A stretch of 64,000 nt of DNA, taken from assembly GCA_964030475.1 (NCBI GenBank), contig CAXIPT010000003.1, positions 10,617,953 to 10,681,952 on the forward strand, read 5' to 3'. Made by a program: the position numbers and the translations under genes. This DNA is from Tethya wilhelma (lineage: Eukaryota; Porifera; Demospongiae; Tethyida; Tethyidae). This document shows, in pieces, positions 44,993 to 55,923 of the stretch (positions within the stretch are counted from its first letter, which is position 1; every line of letters begins with the position of its first letter). The notes below the pieces were generated by a model. That model was not told where the DNA came from. It saw only the letters and a program-made list of their open reading frames with translations, and ran no database searches.

Positions 44993-45089
44993 TAAATGCT
45001 CTTTTTGAGTGACAAGCAGGGTGGTATGAGGAAGAGCAGTAGTAACAAAAGTTTAGGAATTCTGTGAACAGGATTGTCTTAACTTGTGC

Positions 45090-45557
45090 CTTTCATCGGT
45101 CACTATTGCATTGATATGCCAATTGTAGCTAACAGACAAGTGCCTTGGGTCCAACACACCACTGAAGGAATATGTCGGTGTGGCAAAGGCTAGAAACTCA
45201 CTTTTAGCTCCAGTCCATGATGATACTCCTGTTTCCAACACAAACATTTCTTGCACTTCCTTCATCTTCTTCGTGTCTTGCATTCACCAATCACACTGTT
45301 AAAAATGTGTGCTACTGATTCTTCTTTCATCGGTCACTATTGCATTGATATGCCAATTGTAGCTAACAGACAAGTGCCTTGGGTCCAACACACCACTGAA
45401 GGAATATGTCGGTGTGGCAAAGGCTAGAAACTCACTTTTAGCTCCAGTCCATGATGATACTCCTGTTTCCAACACAAACATTTCTTGCACTTCCTTCATC
45501 TTCTTCGTGTCTTGCATTCACCAATCACACTGTTAAAAATGTGTGCTACTGATTCTA
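45090..45557. repeat. Tandem duplication, two copies of 234 bp
   Basis: 45091-45324 and 45325-45557 appear identical. Each holds the same minus-strand frame (MQDTKKMKEVQEMFVLETGV, SSWTGAKSEFLAFATPTYSF, SGVLDPRHLSVSYNWHINAI). 234 is divisible by three, so a tandemly duplicated exon is possible, though stops lie between the copies. Confidence 0.8.
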
Positions 45558-45780
45558 CCCCAGGTGTAAACTAAAGGTAGTAAATTGAGGTAGGGTGAAC
45601 TATTTGCCATCGTATATGTAAAATGAAAAACTTTCCAAAGGCAATTCAGCTATGTGTCTACATCTGGTACATAACTACCGAGTATAGCACTATAAGTTAT
45701 GTTACTGTGACTAGACTCAATTATTATTAGCTATTGAGTTAAAGTTCACACAAAATCAATGTTAACAGTTAATATCATAT

Positions 45781-46182
45781 GATGATGACACCAAAACTAG
45801 GTCGTCTGGCCTGAATGACAAGCACACTTCATTGTACAAAATAAAGTACACCTACTGATTGAATTTGACCAACTAAATACAAACCAAGAGCACACAGCTT
45901 TCAAAAAGCTATACTCACATGGAATAGATTCCACTAACTGTTCTACAACATACATCTCACATGACGATGACACCAAAACTAGGTCGTCTGGCCTGAATGA
46001 CAAGCACACTTCATTGACACATTAAAGTACACCTATGTACTAATCAAATTTAACCACCTAATAACTAACCAGGAGCGCACAGTGCTTAAAAAGCTACTCA
46101 CATGGAACAGCTGCTCTACAATTAACTCGCATCTCACATAACGATGACACCAAAACTGGGTCGCCTAGCCTGAATGACTTTA
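45781..46182. repeat. Tandem repeat, about 180 bp unit, 2.2 copies
   Basis: gatgacaccaaaactaggtc recurs at 45784, 45966 and 46143 (spacing 182 and 177). Each unit continues cgtctggcctgaatgacaag. An inverted piece of the unit is at about 49375-49440. Confidence 0.75.
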
Positions 46183-46309
46183 TTAAGAGATTGTTTAGAA
46201 TAACTGTAGTATGGCAATAATATATAGTCATTATGAAAAAATAATTCTAACATACTGTGTTTGAATAAACTAAAAATAAAATGAAAACAAACACATTACT
46301 CAAAATCAC

Positions 46310-47150
46310 TTAAATATGAAATTGTGGCACAATTGCCTTAGAGGAAATTCGAAGGGTTTCAAATGTAAGAGTATTGAGGATAATAACTTACTCCATTCTG
46401 TTACAGAAATATGGTTGCTTTCTCTGACAATAAATGAATGATAGTGGTGATTGAAAGTAACATTACCATACTTTTGAATAGAAAAAAGAACAAGTGGTGG
46501 AGATGAATAGATATCTCCAAACTTTGGTTCTTGCTCTTCATGATCAATTCCAGTAATGATCAATGAATGTTTGTTGTATCTCACTCCCTCCACTTCAACC
46601 CACCTTGCTCTTTTAGAGATCAAAAGCTGTCTATAATAAGAATATAATGATAAACTTATGTATGGCTATATGTACCTAAAAAGTTGTGACTGATCTGGAG
46701 CAGTAGATGAGTCCATTCCATGGATTATACGTTGTGGTACAAATTCACCTATGCATGGGTGCACTGGTAGACAGTCGACACACATTAATTCATGAATAAT
46801 TATGTAGTAATAGCATCTTAAAATTTTTACCTGGTCCAACAATAATGCTATATTCCCGCCTAAAAAGTTAGTCTCCAGATGATAATAGCACTAGTACTGA
46901 AGCTGCTCATGTCGTATTGCAAGAGAATGGCATATATTGATAAAATTGCCAAAAGAATTCTGTAGATGTTTCAGATAGCTATGTTTGACTCAAATCTCAG
47001 TCCAGTGAAGGTGTATTAGTCCATACCTATATACATACTATCAATTTCTTGAATATAGGCATCTCCTCTTCCACAACTCCTTCCAGCACTGCCTTGGTCA
47101 TTTCCATGTCCAGTCCCCTCGTAGCCTTAAAGTTACTTATTCTATCCCAT
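46310..47150 (-). pseudogene. C-terminal exons of a tnp2/DUF4218-type gene (block X; copy at 49650-50470)
   Basis: Minus-strand exon-like pieces read GYEGTGHGNDQGSAGRSCGR and DAYIQEIDSMYI (about 47130-47040), GEFVPQRIIHGMDSSTAPDQ (about 46750-46680), then LISKRARWVEVEGVRYNKHS, LIITGIDHEEQEPKFGDIYS and FNHHYHSFIVRES (46623-46390). The last, with WVEVEG..Y...L...GIDHEEPKFG.I.....SHYHSFIV, is the tail that follows DUF4218 in animal tnp2-type proteins. The family link is inference. The three pieces are duplicated together at 49650-50470. Confidence 0.5.
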
Positions 47151-47429
47151 ACAAAAAACTCTAAGTTGTTACATGGTAGTCACAAAGTAGTGGCAACCAG
47201 ATAGCCACAAGGTGGTTTAAACCTTGCAATAACCCAGCACCTGACTTGTGATACCCATGGAATTGAAACTGTTGCCAGGTTGTGACTAGGTTGTCACATA
47301 GTTGTTCTGGTACACACATTGTATTTTGCAAGGTTTGTACAAGGTTGCATTGTTGGCACAATGCAACCACAGTCTGATAATTATTATTCATAAATAACAG
47401 CACAGAACACAATGAGCAATGACAGCATA

Positions 47430-47560
47430 GATAATATCACAAGTAGTAAAAATTTTATAAAAATGAGAAGTGTAGGAATGGGCAGTGCAGTAAAAAGCAA
47501 TGAAACAAGACAAGTCTCTGAATTTCGGCACATGACTACTTCATTTTCACGAGTGAAATT
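47430..47560. repeat. Solo end of the long-TIR element (family of 61504-62130)
   Basis: acaagtagtaaaaattttat, ggaatgggcagtgcagtaaa and ttcggcacatgactacttca match the terminal repeat of the element at 61504-62130. A further solo end, inverted, is at 49565-49635. Confidence 0.7.
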
Positions 47561-47629
47561 GCATTCCATCATTGTATAAATGCCGGTTGTTTGGCTCATG
47601 AGTCAATGCAACGGCAATCACGCACTTGT

Positions 47630-49364
47630 AATTCTTGGGCATCCAAATTGTTTAAAAATTGAGCACAGACTTGCAGCCACACACTTGGCTACCAGCCAGC
47701 AATATTTACTGAAGACAATTTAAATCTTGCTTCATGAATAACTTTAATATCATAATTGTAACATGCACGTATACTAGTGTAATATACCTTTTCTTCAACT
47801 ACATCGTGTGGAGTTAACATCAGAGGGAAGATAGTGAGACTGATCTCTTAACAACACTTAACCACTTTATTCATTCCTTTTACTTCTGTCTTCAAAATAC
47901 GTTCAAATCACTTGTTCTTGAGGTTCCTACACAATTATATGTTGTATGATATGCATTAATGAATCTTGTAACCGTGACTGTACAATGCCATGTTGATTTG
48001 TCCTATTTGATACGTTGCTTTGTTGGAGACTGCCAGGAGTTTGTCAGAATGAGTGGGGTAACTTGACATGCATGCAGTCTCCCTCCTTATTTTGAGGTTT
48101 GACATTTCAAGTTAGCTGCTTTGACCTGATACATATGCTCTACTGGTGCTATAGGGGCGATGCTGTTTGTAATGAGGACACTAGCAATTTCCTCCAGCTT
48201 ACTGTTAGCCAGTCTCACTGAGTCTCTACCAGTAAGTGTGATAGTTGAGATGGAATTGTGGTTGGGTTCTTGTTGACACTGCATTGGATTGTTGTGGTGA
48301 AGAATACCTGCATAGAATTATGATTTGAGATTGTGGCCACTTATGGTGCACTGCAGCACTATGTTTTTAGTAGGGCTTCGGCAAGTACTTGCATCAACTG
48401 CTCCACAGTTGGTAATTTTGTACCATGGTAAATAAAACAGGTTATGTAGTAAAATCTTGAAAATTATATCGTTTGCTTCACAGACTCCTTTTCTGTTCCT
48501 CTTATCACCCGTACTTCAACAGTTGCAAACCAAAGTTAGTCAACGTATGAAACTTGCGCAGTTCTCCCTGGTCCACTCCTTTCCAATAGCTAATAGTGTT
48601 GCGGTGATGCACCAAGCGATGTTTTGTCTTTGGCATTTTACTACCATGAAATACTTGTACTACTTGTTTAGAGTTGAGATACTCAAACAACTTCCAAGTT
48701 CAGCAAATCTATACTTGTAGCTACATTGTACATTGAGGTCCATGAGTTGTTAAATAATACGGAAGTGTTAGAGAGTGTCCATATTTCGTAGAGACCATTG
48801 GCGGTTTAGCATGCATGATGCGTGCACAAGTAGGTATATGTCTCTGCTGCATTACATATGGATCCTTTCATTTGGTATATAATTAACACAATAGGAGTTT
48901 ATCAAGAGGTCAATGACAGATCTAGTTCACAAAGTGTTTTTCTGGTATATATGACAATGCCTGCAATAAAAGGCAGCCCAAGTTCCACGGCCACTTGATG
49001 GCTAGCAAACACTGAAATAGGATAATGAAAACTTAAGAAGGTGATTCAGGCCTGTAAAAGATATTGATTTTGTGCAAATTACTATACTAACTGTGATAAT
49101 GATACTATGCAGCAGTGGGTGAGTCTGCTAAGTCTGTTGCTAAAGTAACTTTGGCCGCTACATCATCAGGAATATTATGATAACAGTCTGCATCCATGCT
49201 TCAGGCTACATTATTTATGGGGTTATGGATACACAGATCTAATTTAGCTTGATATACAAACAGTAAAACCACAGAGCCAAATTACAGTGCATGACCCCAT
49301 ACAGCCCGGCTTGCAATTAACCTACCCTTTTTAGATTGGTAGCTATGTCACAAAGAGGTCCATG
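47630..49364. repeat. Segmental duplication block Y' (copy of 39340-41446)
   Basis: Same order and orientation as block Y, with small indels and one deletion of about 350 bp. Its left end holds a truncated integrase fragment. Confidence 0.8.
48087..48284 (-). CDS. Unknown short frame, copy of 39803-40066
   Basis: Retains NSISTITLTGRDSVRLANSK and LEEIASVLITNSIAPIAPVE from the other copy; the start differs. Function unknown. Confidence 0.3.
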   Translation of the reverse strand: MQCQQEPNHNSISTITLTGRDSVRLANSKLEEIASVLITNSIAPIAPVEHMYQVKAANLKCQTSK

Positions 49365-49439
49365 TGAGGTAGTTTTTTGAGCACTGTGTACTCTTGGTTT
49401 GTATTTAGTTGATCAATAGGTGTACTTTAACGTGTACAA

Positions 49440-49640
49440 CGGAATGGATGGTCACATATATTCCTGGCAACCTCTTTTCAAGTAAGATAATTATATTTGT
49501 GCATGTTGTCACAGTGGCGCGTAATAATGCATGAAGAGTGTAAATTTATACTATCTTGTGACACTTCAGGTCCTTGTTCCAATACTTTTTACCGCACTGC
49601 CCATTCCTACACTACTTATTTTTTTGAAATTTTTGCTACT
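49440..49640. repeat. Inverted copy of the 41450-41560 junction plus solo TIR
   Basis: tcctggcaacctcttttcaa and the following gtaaga..aattatatttgtgcatg, then gtgtaaatttatactatctt, are the reverse complement of 41450-41560. ccttgttccaatactttttaccgc follows directly and is the terminal repeat of the 61504-62130 family, so the element end marks the breakpoint. Confidence 0.65.
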
Positions 49641-49649
49641 TGTATATGT

Positions 49650-50470
49650 ATGGCACAATTGCCTACGAGGAAATTTGAAGGGTTTAAATGTAAGGGTATC
49701 GAGGATACCGACTTACTCCATTCTATTACGGAAATATGGTTGCTTTCTCTGACAATAATTGAATGATAGTGGTGATTGAAAGTAACATTACCATACTTTT
49801 GAATGGAAAAAAGAACAAGTGGTGGAGATTAATAGATATCTCCAAACTTTGGTTCTTGCTCTTCATGATCAATTCCAGTAATGATCACTGAATGCTTGTT
49901 GTATCTCACTCCCTCCACTTCAACCCACCTTGCTCTTTTAGAGATCAAAAGCTGTCTATAATAAGAATATAATGATAAACTTACGTATGGCTATATGTAC
50001 CTGAAAAGTTGTGACTGATCTGGAGCAATAGATGAGTCCATTCCATGGATTGTACGTTGTGGTACAAATTCACCTATGCACGGGTGCACTGGTAGACAGT
50101 CGACACACATTAATTCATGAATAATTATGTAGTAATATCATCTTAAATTTTTACCTGGTCCAACAATAATGCTATTCTTGCCTGGAAAGTTAGTCTCCAG
50201 ACGATAATAGCACTGATTAGAAGCTGCTCATGTCGCAATGAAAGAGAATGGCATATATTGATAAAATTGCCAAAAGAATTCTGTATAGATGTTTCAGATA
50301 GCTATGTTTGACTCAAATCTCAGTCCAGTGAAGGTGTATTAGTCCATACCTATATCCATATATGCTATCAATTTCTTGAATATATAGGCATCTCCTCTTC
50401 CACAACTCCTTCCAGCACTGCCTTGGTCATTTCCATGTCCAGTCCCCTCATATCCTTAAAGTTGCTTAAT
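49650..50470 (-). pseudogene. Block X' (copy of 46310-47150), tnp2/DUF4218-type gene tail
   Basis: The three exon-like pieces of block X recur in the same order with scattered substitutions. A frame break occurs in the last exon (for example at ggagattaatagatat, 49826), which introduces a stop absent from block X, so this copy is more decayed. Confidence 0.6.
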
Positions 50471-50649
50471 CTGTTATACAAAATACACAGATATTTATTT
50501 TCTGAAAGTCGAGGTAGATCTATATAAAACAGTAACAGCGAAAAAAGGTTTTTACAGCAAATGAGTAATCACCATCACTTCTAACATGCCCTGGCTTAAC
50601 CATAAGATAACTGTGCTTCGAGAAGAGTATATAGATACATTGTTTATTC

Positions 50650-50790
50650 AGAGAACTCGTATCGAGAATATATTTCACTCTAGAGCACCTCGTTACTTCA
50701 CTTCAATTGAAAGGTTCTGAAATGAAAAATCCAACATGATGTTAGTGTATGCTCCCAACTATGAGGGAGTAATCTTCATAAAGCATTATA
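50650..50790. repeat. Dispersed repeat, copy 2 (first at 22490-22640)
   Basis: Block order as described for 22490-22640. Confidence 0.5.
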
Positions 50791-50850
50791 CTTTAGAGAA
50801 GGATAAGCCACTTAGGATAGCCACAATTTCTCAACCTATTAAAGAACTTG

Positions 50851-51108
50851 TCAGTTTTGTATGATCTTCAAAAAGTCACTGAGCTGAGCAGTGCTGCTCT
50901 GCTTAGAGTGACTGGGAAGATAGGAAGAAAATGGAATGTATTGAGCTATATAGTGCTTCTGGGATGGCTTTGTTAACAACTTCTGGGGATGATGATTACA
51001 TGCAGATTCTATAAATGATGGTCCACCTGTTGACTCAAGAAATTCTCTGTTTTCTAGATCTGGTTCTGGGTTAACTGTATTTCCAGTAGTGCTGGGACGA
51101 ATATGCAA
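50851..51108 (-). CDS. Unsupported polar frame
   Basis: Encodes HHPQKLLTKPSQKHYIAQYI, then PFSSYLPSHSKQSSTAQLSD and a short end. Rich in serine, histidine and lysine. It may be the C-terminal exon of an unknown gene; no domain or clear acceptor. Confidence 0.2.
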   Translation of the reverse strand: MHIRPSTTGNTVNPEPDLENREFLESTGGPSFIESACNHHPQKLLTKPSQKHYIAQYIPFSSYLPSHSKQSSTAQLSDFLKIIQN

Positions 51109-51210
51109 TTTACTACTTCAAATATTCGTTCACTCGAATATTACGGAAGTACTTCCTGCTAACTTCCTTCTTTACCTGACCACAGTTTACAAAAGTACCA
51201 GTAAATTTAA

Positions 51211-51487
51211 AGGAACTGTGTCACTATATAAGCGGTGTTTTGTTGCTAAAAATAAAAATAATGACGTTTTGTGACGTTTTTTGTTGATACGCGGGTACCA
51301 CGTCCGGGAACGTTTGCATACTACTCCGTGTATTGCGCATTTTGCTTTTACTCGCGTAATAGTACTACGTGGTCAGCTGTTATTACAAGCCTAAGTAGCT
51401 CGCGTAATGCGCACTTAATACTGTAAGGTTTCTGTTTACAACCCATTTATAGTAACAAAACACCGCTTATATAGTGACACAGTTCCT
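51211..51487. mobile_element. MITE flanked by TTAA (piggyBac-type target site), second family
   Basis: The inverted ends are identical for 34 bp, beginning AGGAACTGTGTCACTATATA and continuing AGCGGTGTTTTGTT. TTAA lies immediately outside both ends (51207-51210 and 51488-51491). 277 bp, non-coding, less AT-rich than its surroundings. The near-identical arms suggest recent activity. Confidence 0.9.
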
Positions 51488-51649
51488 TTAAGTAACAATT
51501 CTTGGAACTGCACACATTGCATGCATGATTAATACGAAATAGGATTCACACTCTTATATTATAGCTCTTGTATGCTATTTGTGAGTTCTTGCCATGCAAC
51601 ACAAGATAAAAATTTACAGTGAAAGGTACTTGTAGTTACAGTTACAAAA

Positions 51650-51815
51650 TAATATTGCATCCACATTTGAGAGAACTTCTCTTTTTGGAAACTAGAGTTC
51701 CAGCTTTAGAAAACAGTCTCTCAGATGGTGCTGAAGTAGCAGGAACTGAGAGATACCTTCTTGCTAACTGTGCTAACTTGTTGAAACAATGCTGGTTCAT
51801 TTTCCACCGTTAAAG
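51650..51815 (-). pseudogene. hAT transposase C-terminal dimerisation fragment
   Basis: The minus frame reads NQHCFNKLAQLARRYLSVPA, TSAPSERLFSKAGTLVSKKR and SSLK. LAxxYLSVPATSAPSER.FS.AG.....R..L is the hATC signature. The rest of the transposase is absent; a pogo-like transposase remnant adjoins it at about 51858. Confidence 0.8.
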
Positions 51816-51857
51816 AGGTTCTCATACTCTTGTTTTTTTCCCCTATACAATCAGCAA

Positions 51858-52422
51858 TGAATTTGCTTAGTTTAAAAATGATTGTAATTCCAGTTTCATC
51901 GCAATTATACACTTGCATTGGCTTTAAAACCAAATTATAAGCTTACCATAGAGAGAACCTATAGCTTACCAAAGAAATCATCAACTGCTTCTGTGTTGGT
52001 AGAGATGGCATGACATTATGACAATGATTGAGGAGACCTGATTGTCAGTTTTGGTTGCCTCTTCATAAATCCCTCGAACCAGGCCCTCCCAGTACTTCCA
52101 TTGCAAAATAGATGCTGTCGTTGGCTCTTCTTCACAATGAATAGGCTAAACCCATTATTCCTTCACGAGTTAGCCCATAACCCATGTCATTGATTTGAAT
52201 TTTAGTTACACACCAAGTATTGTCTCTTCCTCTTCAGTCAAGACTCTTCTGGGTCCTGGTCAACAGTCAAGTGCTAGTACTCCATTTACTTGTCTTCTAA
52301 GTGTCTTCAATGAAACATACATTCTTGAAGCCTCTCTTAGGCATAGTTCCTAATCTTGAACCTGTCCAATAGCGGTAGGCATGCTTAAGTTGCTTCATTG
52401 CTTTCTCTTAGCAGCCATTGGT
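51858..52422 (-). pseudogene. pogo/Tigger-type transposase remnant (HTH_psq, CENP-B HTH, start of DDE)
   Basis: Minus frames give MAAKRKAMKQL; LREASRMYVSLKTLRRQVNG (a pipsqueak-type helix-turn-helix); GPRRVLTEEEETILGV and MGYGLTREGIMGLAYS (CENP-B-type DNA-binding region); FMKRQPKLTIRSPQSLSY; then VLKPMQVYNCDETGITI, where NCDETG is the first catalytic block of pogo-type DDE transposases. Reading needs several frame changes and the remaining catalytic domain is missing. Confidence 0.7.
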
Positions 52423-52429
52423 GTCATGG

Positions 52430-53545
52430 GGCACTGAGTGGAGTAATTTGACCCGGACACCTAGTAGGGAACGTGAAACTCATGATCATCATAGTAGGAC
52501 AAAGTAATCATAGCTAGAAAGTGGATAGTCAAGTAGTTTAGTGTAGGCCTAGCCAGAAAATTTATTTAAGTCTATATATATATATATAGGTACACCTTGA
52601 AGACTTACTTACCACTCTAGCACTAGTCGCACAAGGTTATTGAGGCCCCGGTCCAAACATGGTTCTAACGGTCCTAATCTACTTTCAAACTGCCAAAAAT
52701 GTCCTTAATGCCTTGCATGTGGACTAAATTGTCACGTGATAGACAAGTAGTAGCTATATATATATAGGTCTACATGTGCACTTGCACAAGTGCAAGTGTA
52801 AGCCACTCCCGCCCAAATTTTTATGTGCAGCTAGCTAGCTGGCAACAACATTTGATGAACGTTTGTTGCAGTGTCTCATATGTCTCATAATACCCACCAT
52901 CCCATTTGATGCTAAAGTTAGTGGCAATGAGCCCGGAGGGATTGACAACGGTCTTGTTGACCCAATGTGTAGGTTTGTAGTTTTGCAACCATTGTAAAGA
53001 TCCACAATGAGGTCATTGATGTCAACTGAGCTGTTCTTTGATGAAGATTTTGGAGAGTCATCAATAGCATAGGGTAATGGTGATAATGATGATCTCTCGA
53101 CAAAAATTTGCAGATTGTTGTTAACCTCCTTTTACCTGCATTGTACATTTCTCACGTAATTAGAACACATATAATCAGTATAATGGTAATAATAGTATTA
53201 AAAGTTCACAAAAATATTAAAGAAAGATAGTTTAAGGGCTTTGTAGCAGTTTGAGTTATACTACGAATGAAATGTTTATCAAATTGTCAACAGCAAATGC
53301 ACAGCAAGAGAGAGATTGATGCACAGACAGACAGAATGAAAAATGAAGTGGACAAACTAGTGACTAGATATAGTGCATAATGTGTGGGGCCTTGTCTAGT
53401 GAACAAACCAAAAGAAATGAATAGTGAATAGACAAAGACAAGGACAGTGCACAAAGAGAAACAGAATCCATGTACATGTAATTATGTAATGATGACAAAA
53501 ACTAATAAAGCATGAGTACAGAATTAGTGACAGCTAGGTAAAAAG
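52430..53545. other. Gene-free stretch; probable LINE 3' region at its right end
   Basis: (TA)n runs at 52573-52588 and 52752-52767. The frame at 52918-53148 has no domain. From about 53160 to 53548 the sequence is probably the 3' untranslated region of the minus-strand LINE; no poly(A) was found. Confidence 0.35.
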
Positions 53546-53548
53546 TGA

Positions 53549-55923
53549 TTACAAAAATAAGCCAAAATAATGTGAAGAGTTCATTATATCATTGTGAGAT
53601 GTGCACATTGTAATAGCTGCAGGAGCATTAAATCTATACTGACTCTGGTCAGGTAAGCTGGAAGTATTTGTGCCAAATGTAAGCAAAAAGCATTTATGTT
53701 CATTGAAGGCTAACTTCCATTGCAGGCTCCAATCAACAAGGTTGTTCAGATCTGATTGTAGAAGCAACCGATCAGCATTACAAGTGATAGATTTAATGCA
53801 TTTCGCATCATCAGCAAAGAGAAACAAGTCTGCATGGTTTGTACATTGTGGGAGATCATTAATGTAGATTAAAAAAAGGAGAGGTCCTAATATACTGCCC
53901 TGGGGCACACCAGAGAGAACAGGAAGGCCAGGAGACAGACAGCCATTGATGGATACTTGTTGGTGTCTATCTGTCAAGTAATCCTTAAGCCAACCCCATA
54001 TCGGTCCAGTGATACCCAACTTGGAGAGCTTCTGCAAGAGCTCGTAATGAGGGACAGAGTCAAAGGCTTTTTTGAAGTCCAAATATATGACATCACAGGT
54101 TGAACTACCATTCAGTGACTCATTAATATGGCTTAAAAACAAAAGTAGCTGCTGAGTAGAAGAGTGGTTTTTGCGAAACCCAAATTGGCAAGAAGAGAGA
54201 ACATTGTTTTCCTCAAGGAATTTGGAAATATGATCAAACACAAAGCGTTCTAAGATCTTGGAGATAATACTGAGCAGAGAAATTGGCCTGTAATTTGTTA
54301 CTTGACTGTGATCACCAGACTTGAACACGGGTGTAATAGAGTGGAGCTTCCAGTCCCCAGGTAGAGCCTGCTTCTGTAGACTCAATTGGAACAGATGGTA
54401 GATGGGTATATAAAGAGCAATTGAGCAATGTTTAAGCAGTTTGGGACCAATCCCATCTGGCCCAGTGGATTTTGTTGCATCCAGGGTACATATAGCGCTT
54501 CAAAAACATCCAGCTCTGAAAAATCCAAGCTATTAATGCAAAGTACCGATGAAGGGCATTGGGGTGTGGCTGAGTGCGCAGGAAGGTTTCTCAAACCAAA
54601 CACTGAATGAAAGAATTGATTAAAAAGGATTGCTCTGTCAAGGTCAAGAGTTGCAGTAGAGGAACCAAATTGAACTGTAGAAGGTATTGAGCAACTGTTG
54701 GTAATGTCCTTAATGTAACCATAAATTTTGTTGTTCGACTTGCCAGCAAAGGAGGCAATGAGCTCATTTTCGTATGCTGTCTTAGCAGCCACAGATTTTG
54801 AGTGGAATTCCTGCTCAGCCTGATTAACCTTCATTTGTATGTGGTCAGTGGGATGGGAGGCCAGACGCTTGTGAAGTGTGTTTAGGCACTTGGAGAGGTG
54901 CCTGAGCTCAGGAGTATACCAACGGGGGTACTGATGGTTCCTTAATCTAACCTTGGGAATAAAGAGGTCCATTGCCTCATAGATAGCTTGTTTGATTGAC
55001 AGCCATACAAATTCCACATCGTCGGAATGTAGACAAGCGTCAAAGTTGGTATCACATAGGTAAGAACAAATACCTTGAAAGTCAGCTTTCGGGAAATCAT
55101 ACACATATGAACTTCTACCAAAACTTTTAATATGTGAAGTATGGGAAATCATTAGATTGAAGTTTACAATTGAGTGGTCAGATTGAATGATGTAATTCGG
55201 TTGAGGTATGATGCGTAGATTGCAAACAGACTCTTCAATGTTAGACAATAACAGGTCTAGTATATTTCCTTTGATATGTGTAGCGGAGTCGATGTACTGA
55301 TACAGATTACAATTAAAAGTAAAGTCACAGAATATTTCAGATGTTGGAGAACAACAAGACAGCGTAGACCAGTCAATATCCGGTAAGTTAAAGTCCCCAG
55401 CAATCACAATGCTGTTGTGAGTAGATAGATCAGTGAGATAGGCGGAAAGCCTTTGGATGTCATGACTTTTAGCATTAGGGGGGACATACACACAACAAAG
55501 AACTAAAGGAGATTGCAGATTTAGTTTAACAGTGATGCATTCTGGTTGCTCAAGGGAGGAAAGGAGTGAGGATGAGACATCATTCTTGACAGCAATTAAT
55601 ACACCACCTCCACGGTGGGAACGATCATTACGATAAATGGTATATTGAGTAGGCAAAATTTCATTGTCATAAATGAGGTTTGACAGCCAGGTTTCAGATA
55701 CAAAGACTATGTCAAAATTGGATGAGTAGGTGTATGATTGAAAATTGGATAACTTGTTAACGAGACTACGAGAATTGAAGTAACAAGCATGCAGAGCATC
55801 ATGAGTGTACGAGTGTTTGGTTGAATTGCATTGAGTAGAATTAGTAGATTGATTATTGATGCTATTGTCAAGAGATTGATTGTCCAAAGAATCACAAGAG
55901 GTGCATAGTGAATTTGAAGATAG
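53549..55923 (-). pseudogene. LINE ORF2: endonuclease and reverse transcriptase (CR1/L2-like)
   Basis: The frame opens directly after the ORF1 stop with no ATG. It encodes an apurinic-type endonuclease (CYFNSRSLVNKL, VFVSETWLS, RGGGVLIAVK, VIAGDFNLPDIDW, NILDLLLSN, IQSDHSIVNF), a linker, and, after a one-base shift near 54490, a reverse transcriptase: STGPDGIGPKLLK, WKLHSITPVFKSGD, NYRPISLLSIISKILER, QFGFRKNHSST, VIYLDFKKAFDSVPH, SGVPQGSILGPLLFLIYIND, and the catalytic FADDAK. The protein stops soon after EHKCFLLTFG; the thumb region usual in this group is missing. The copy is therefore dead, but both catalytic cores are well preserved. Confidence 0.85.

Noticed and set aside
45784..46182. 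Possible CRISPR-like array
   Set aside because: The repeats are about 180 bp apart with similar, not unique, intervening sequence; this is an ordinary tandem repeat in a eukaryotic genome.
53670..53867. Plus-strand frame in the LINE
   Set aside because: Shadow of the reverse transcriptase encoded on the other strand.
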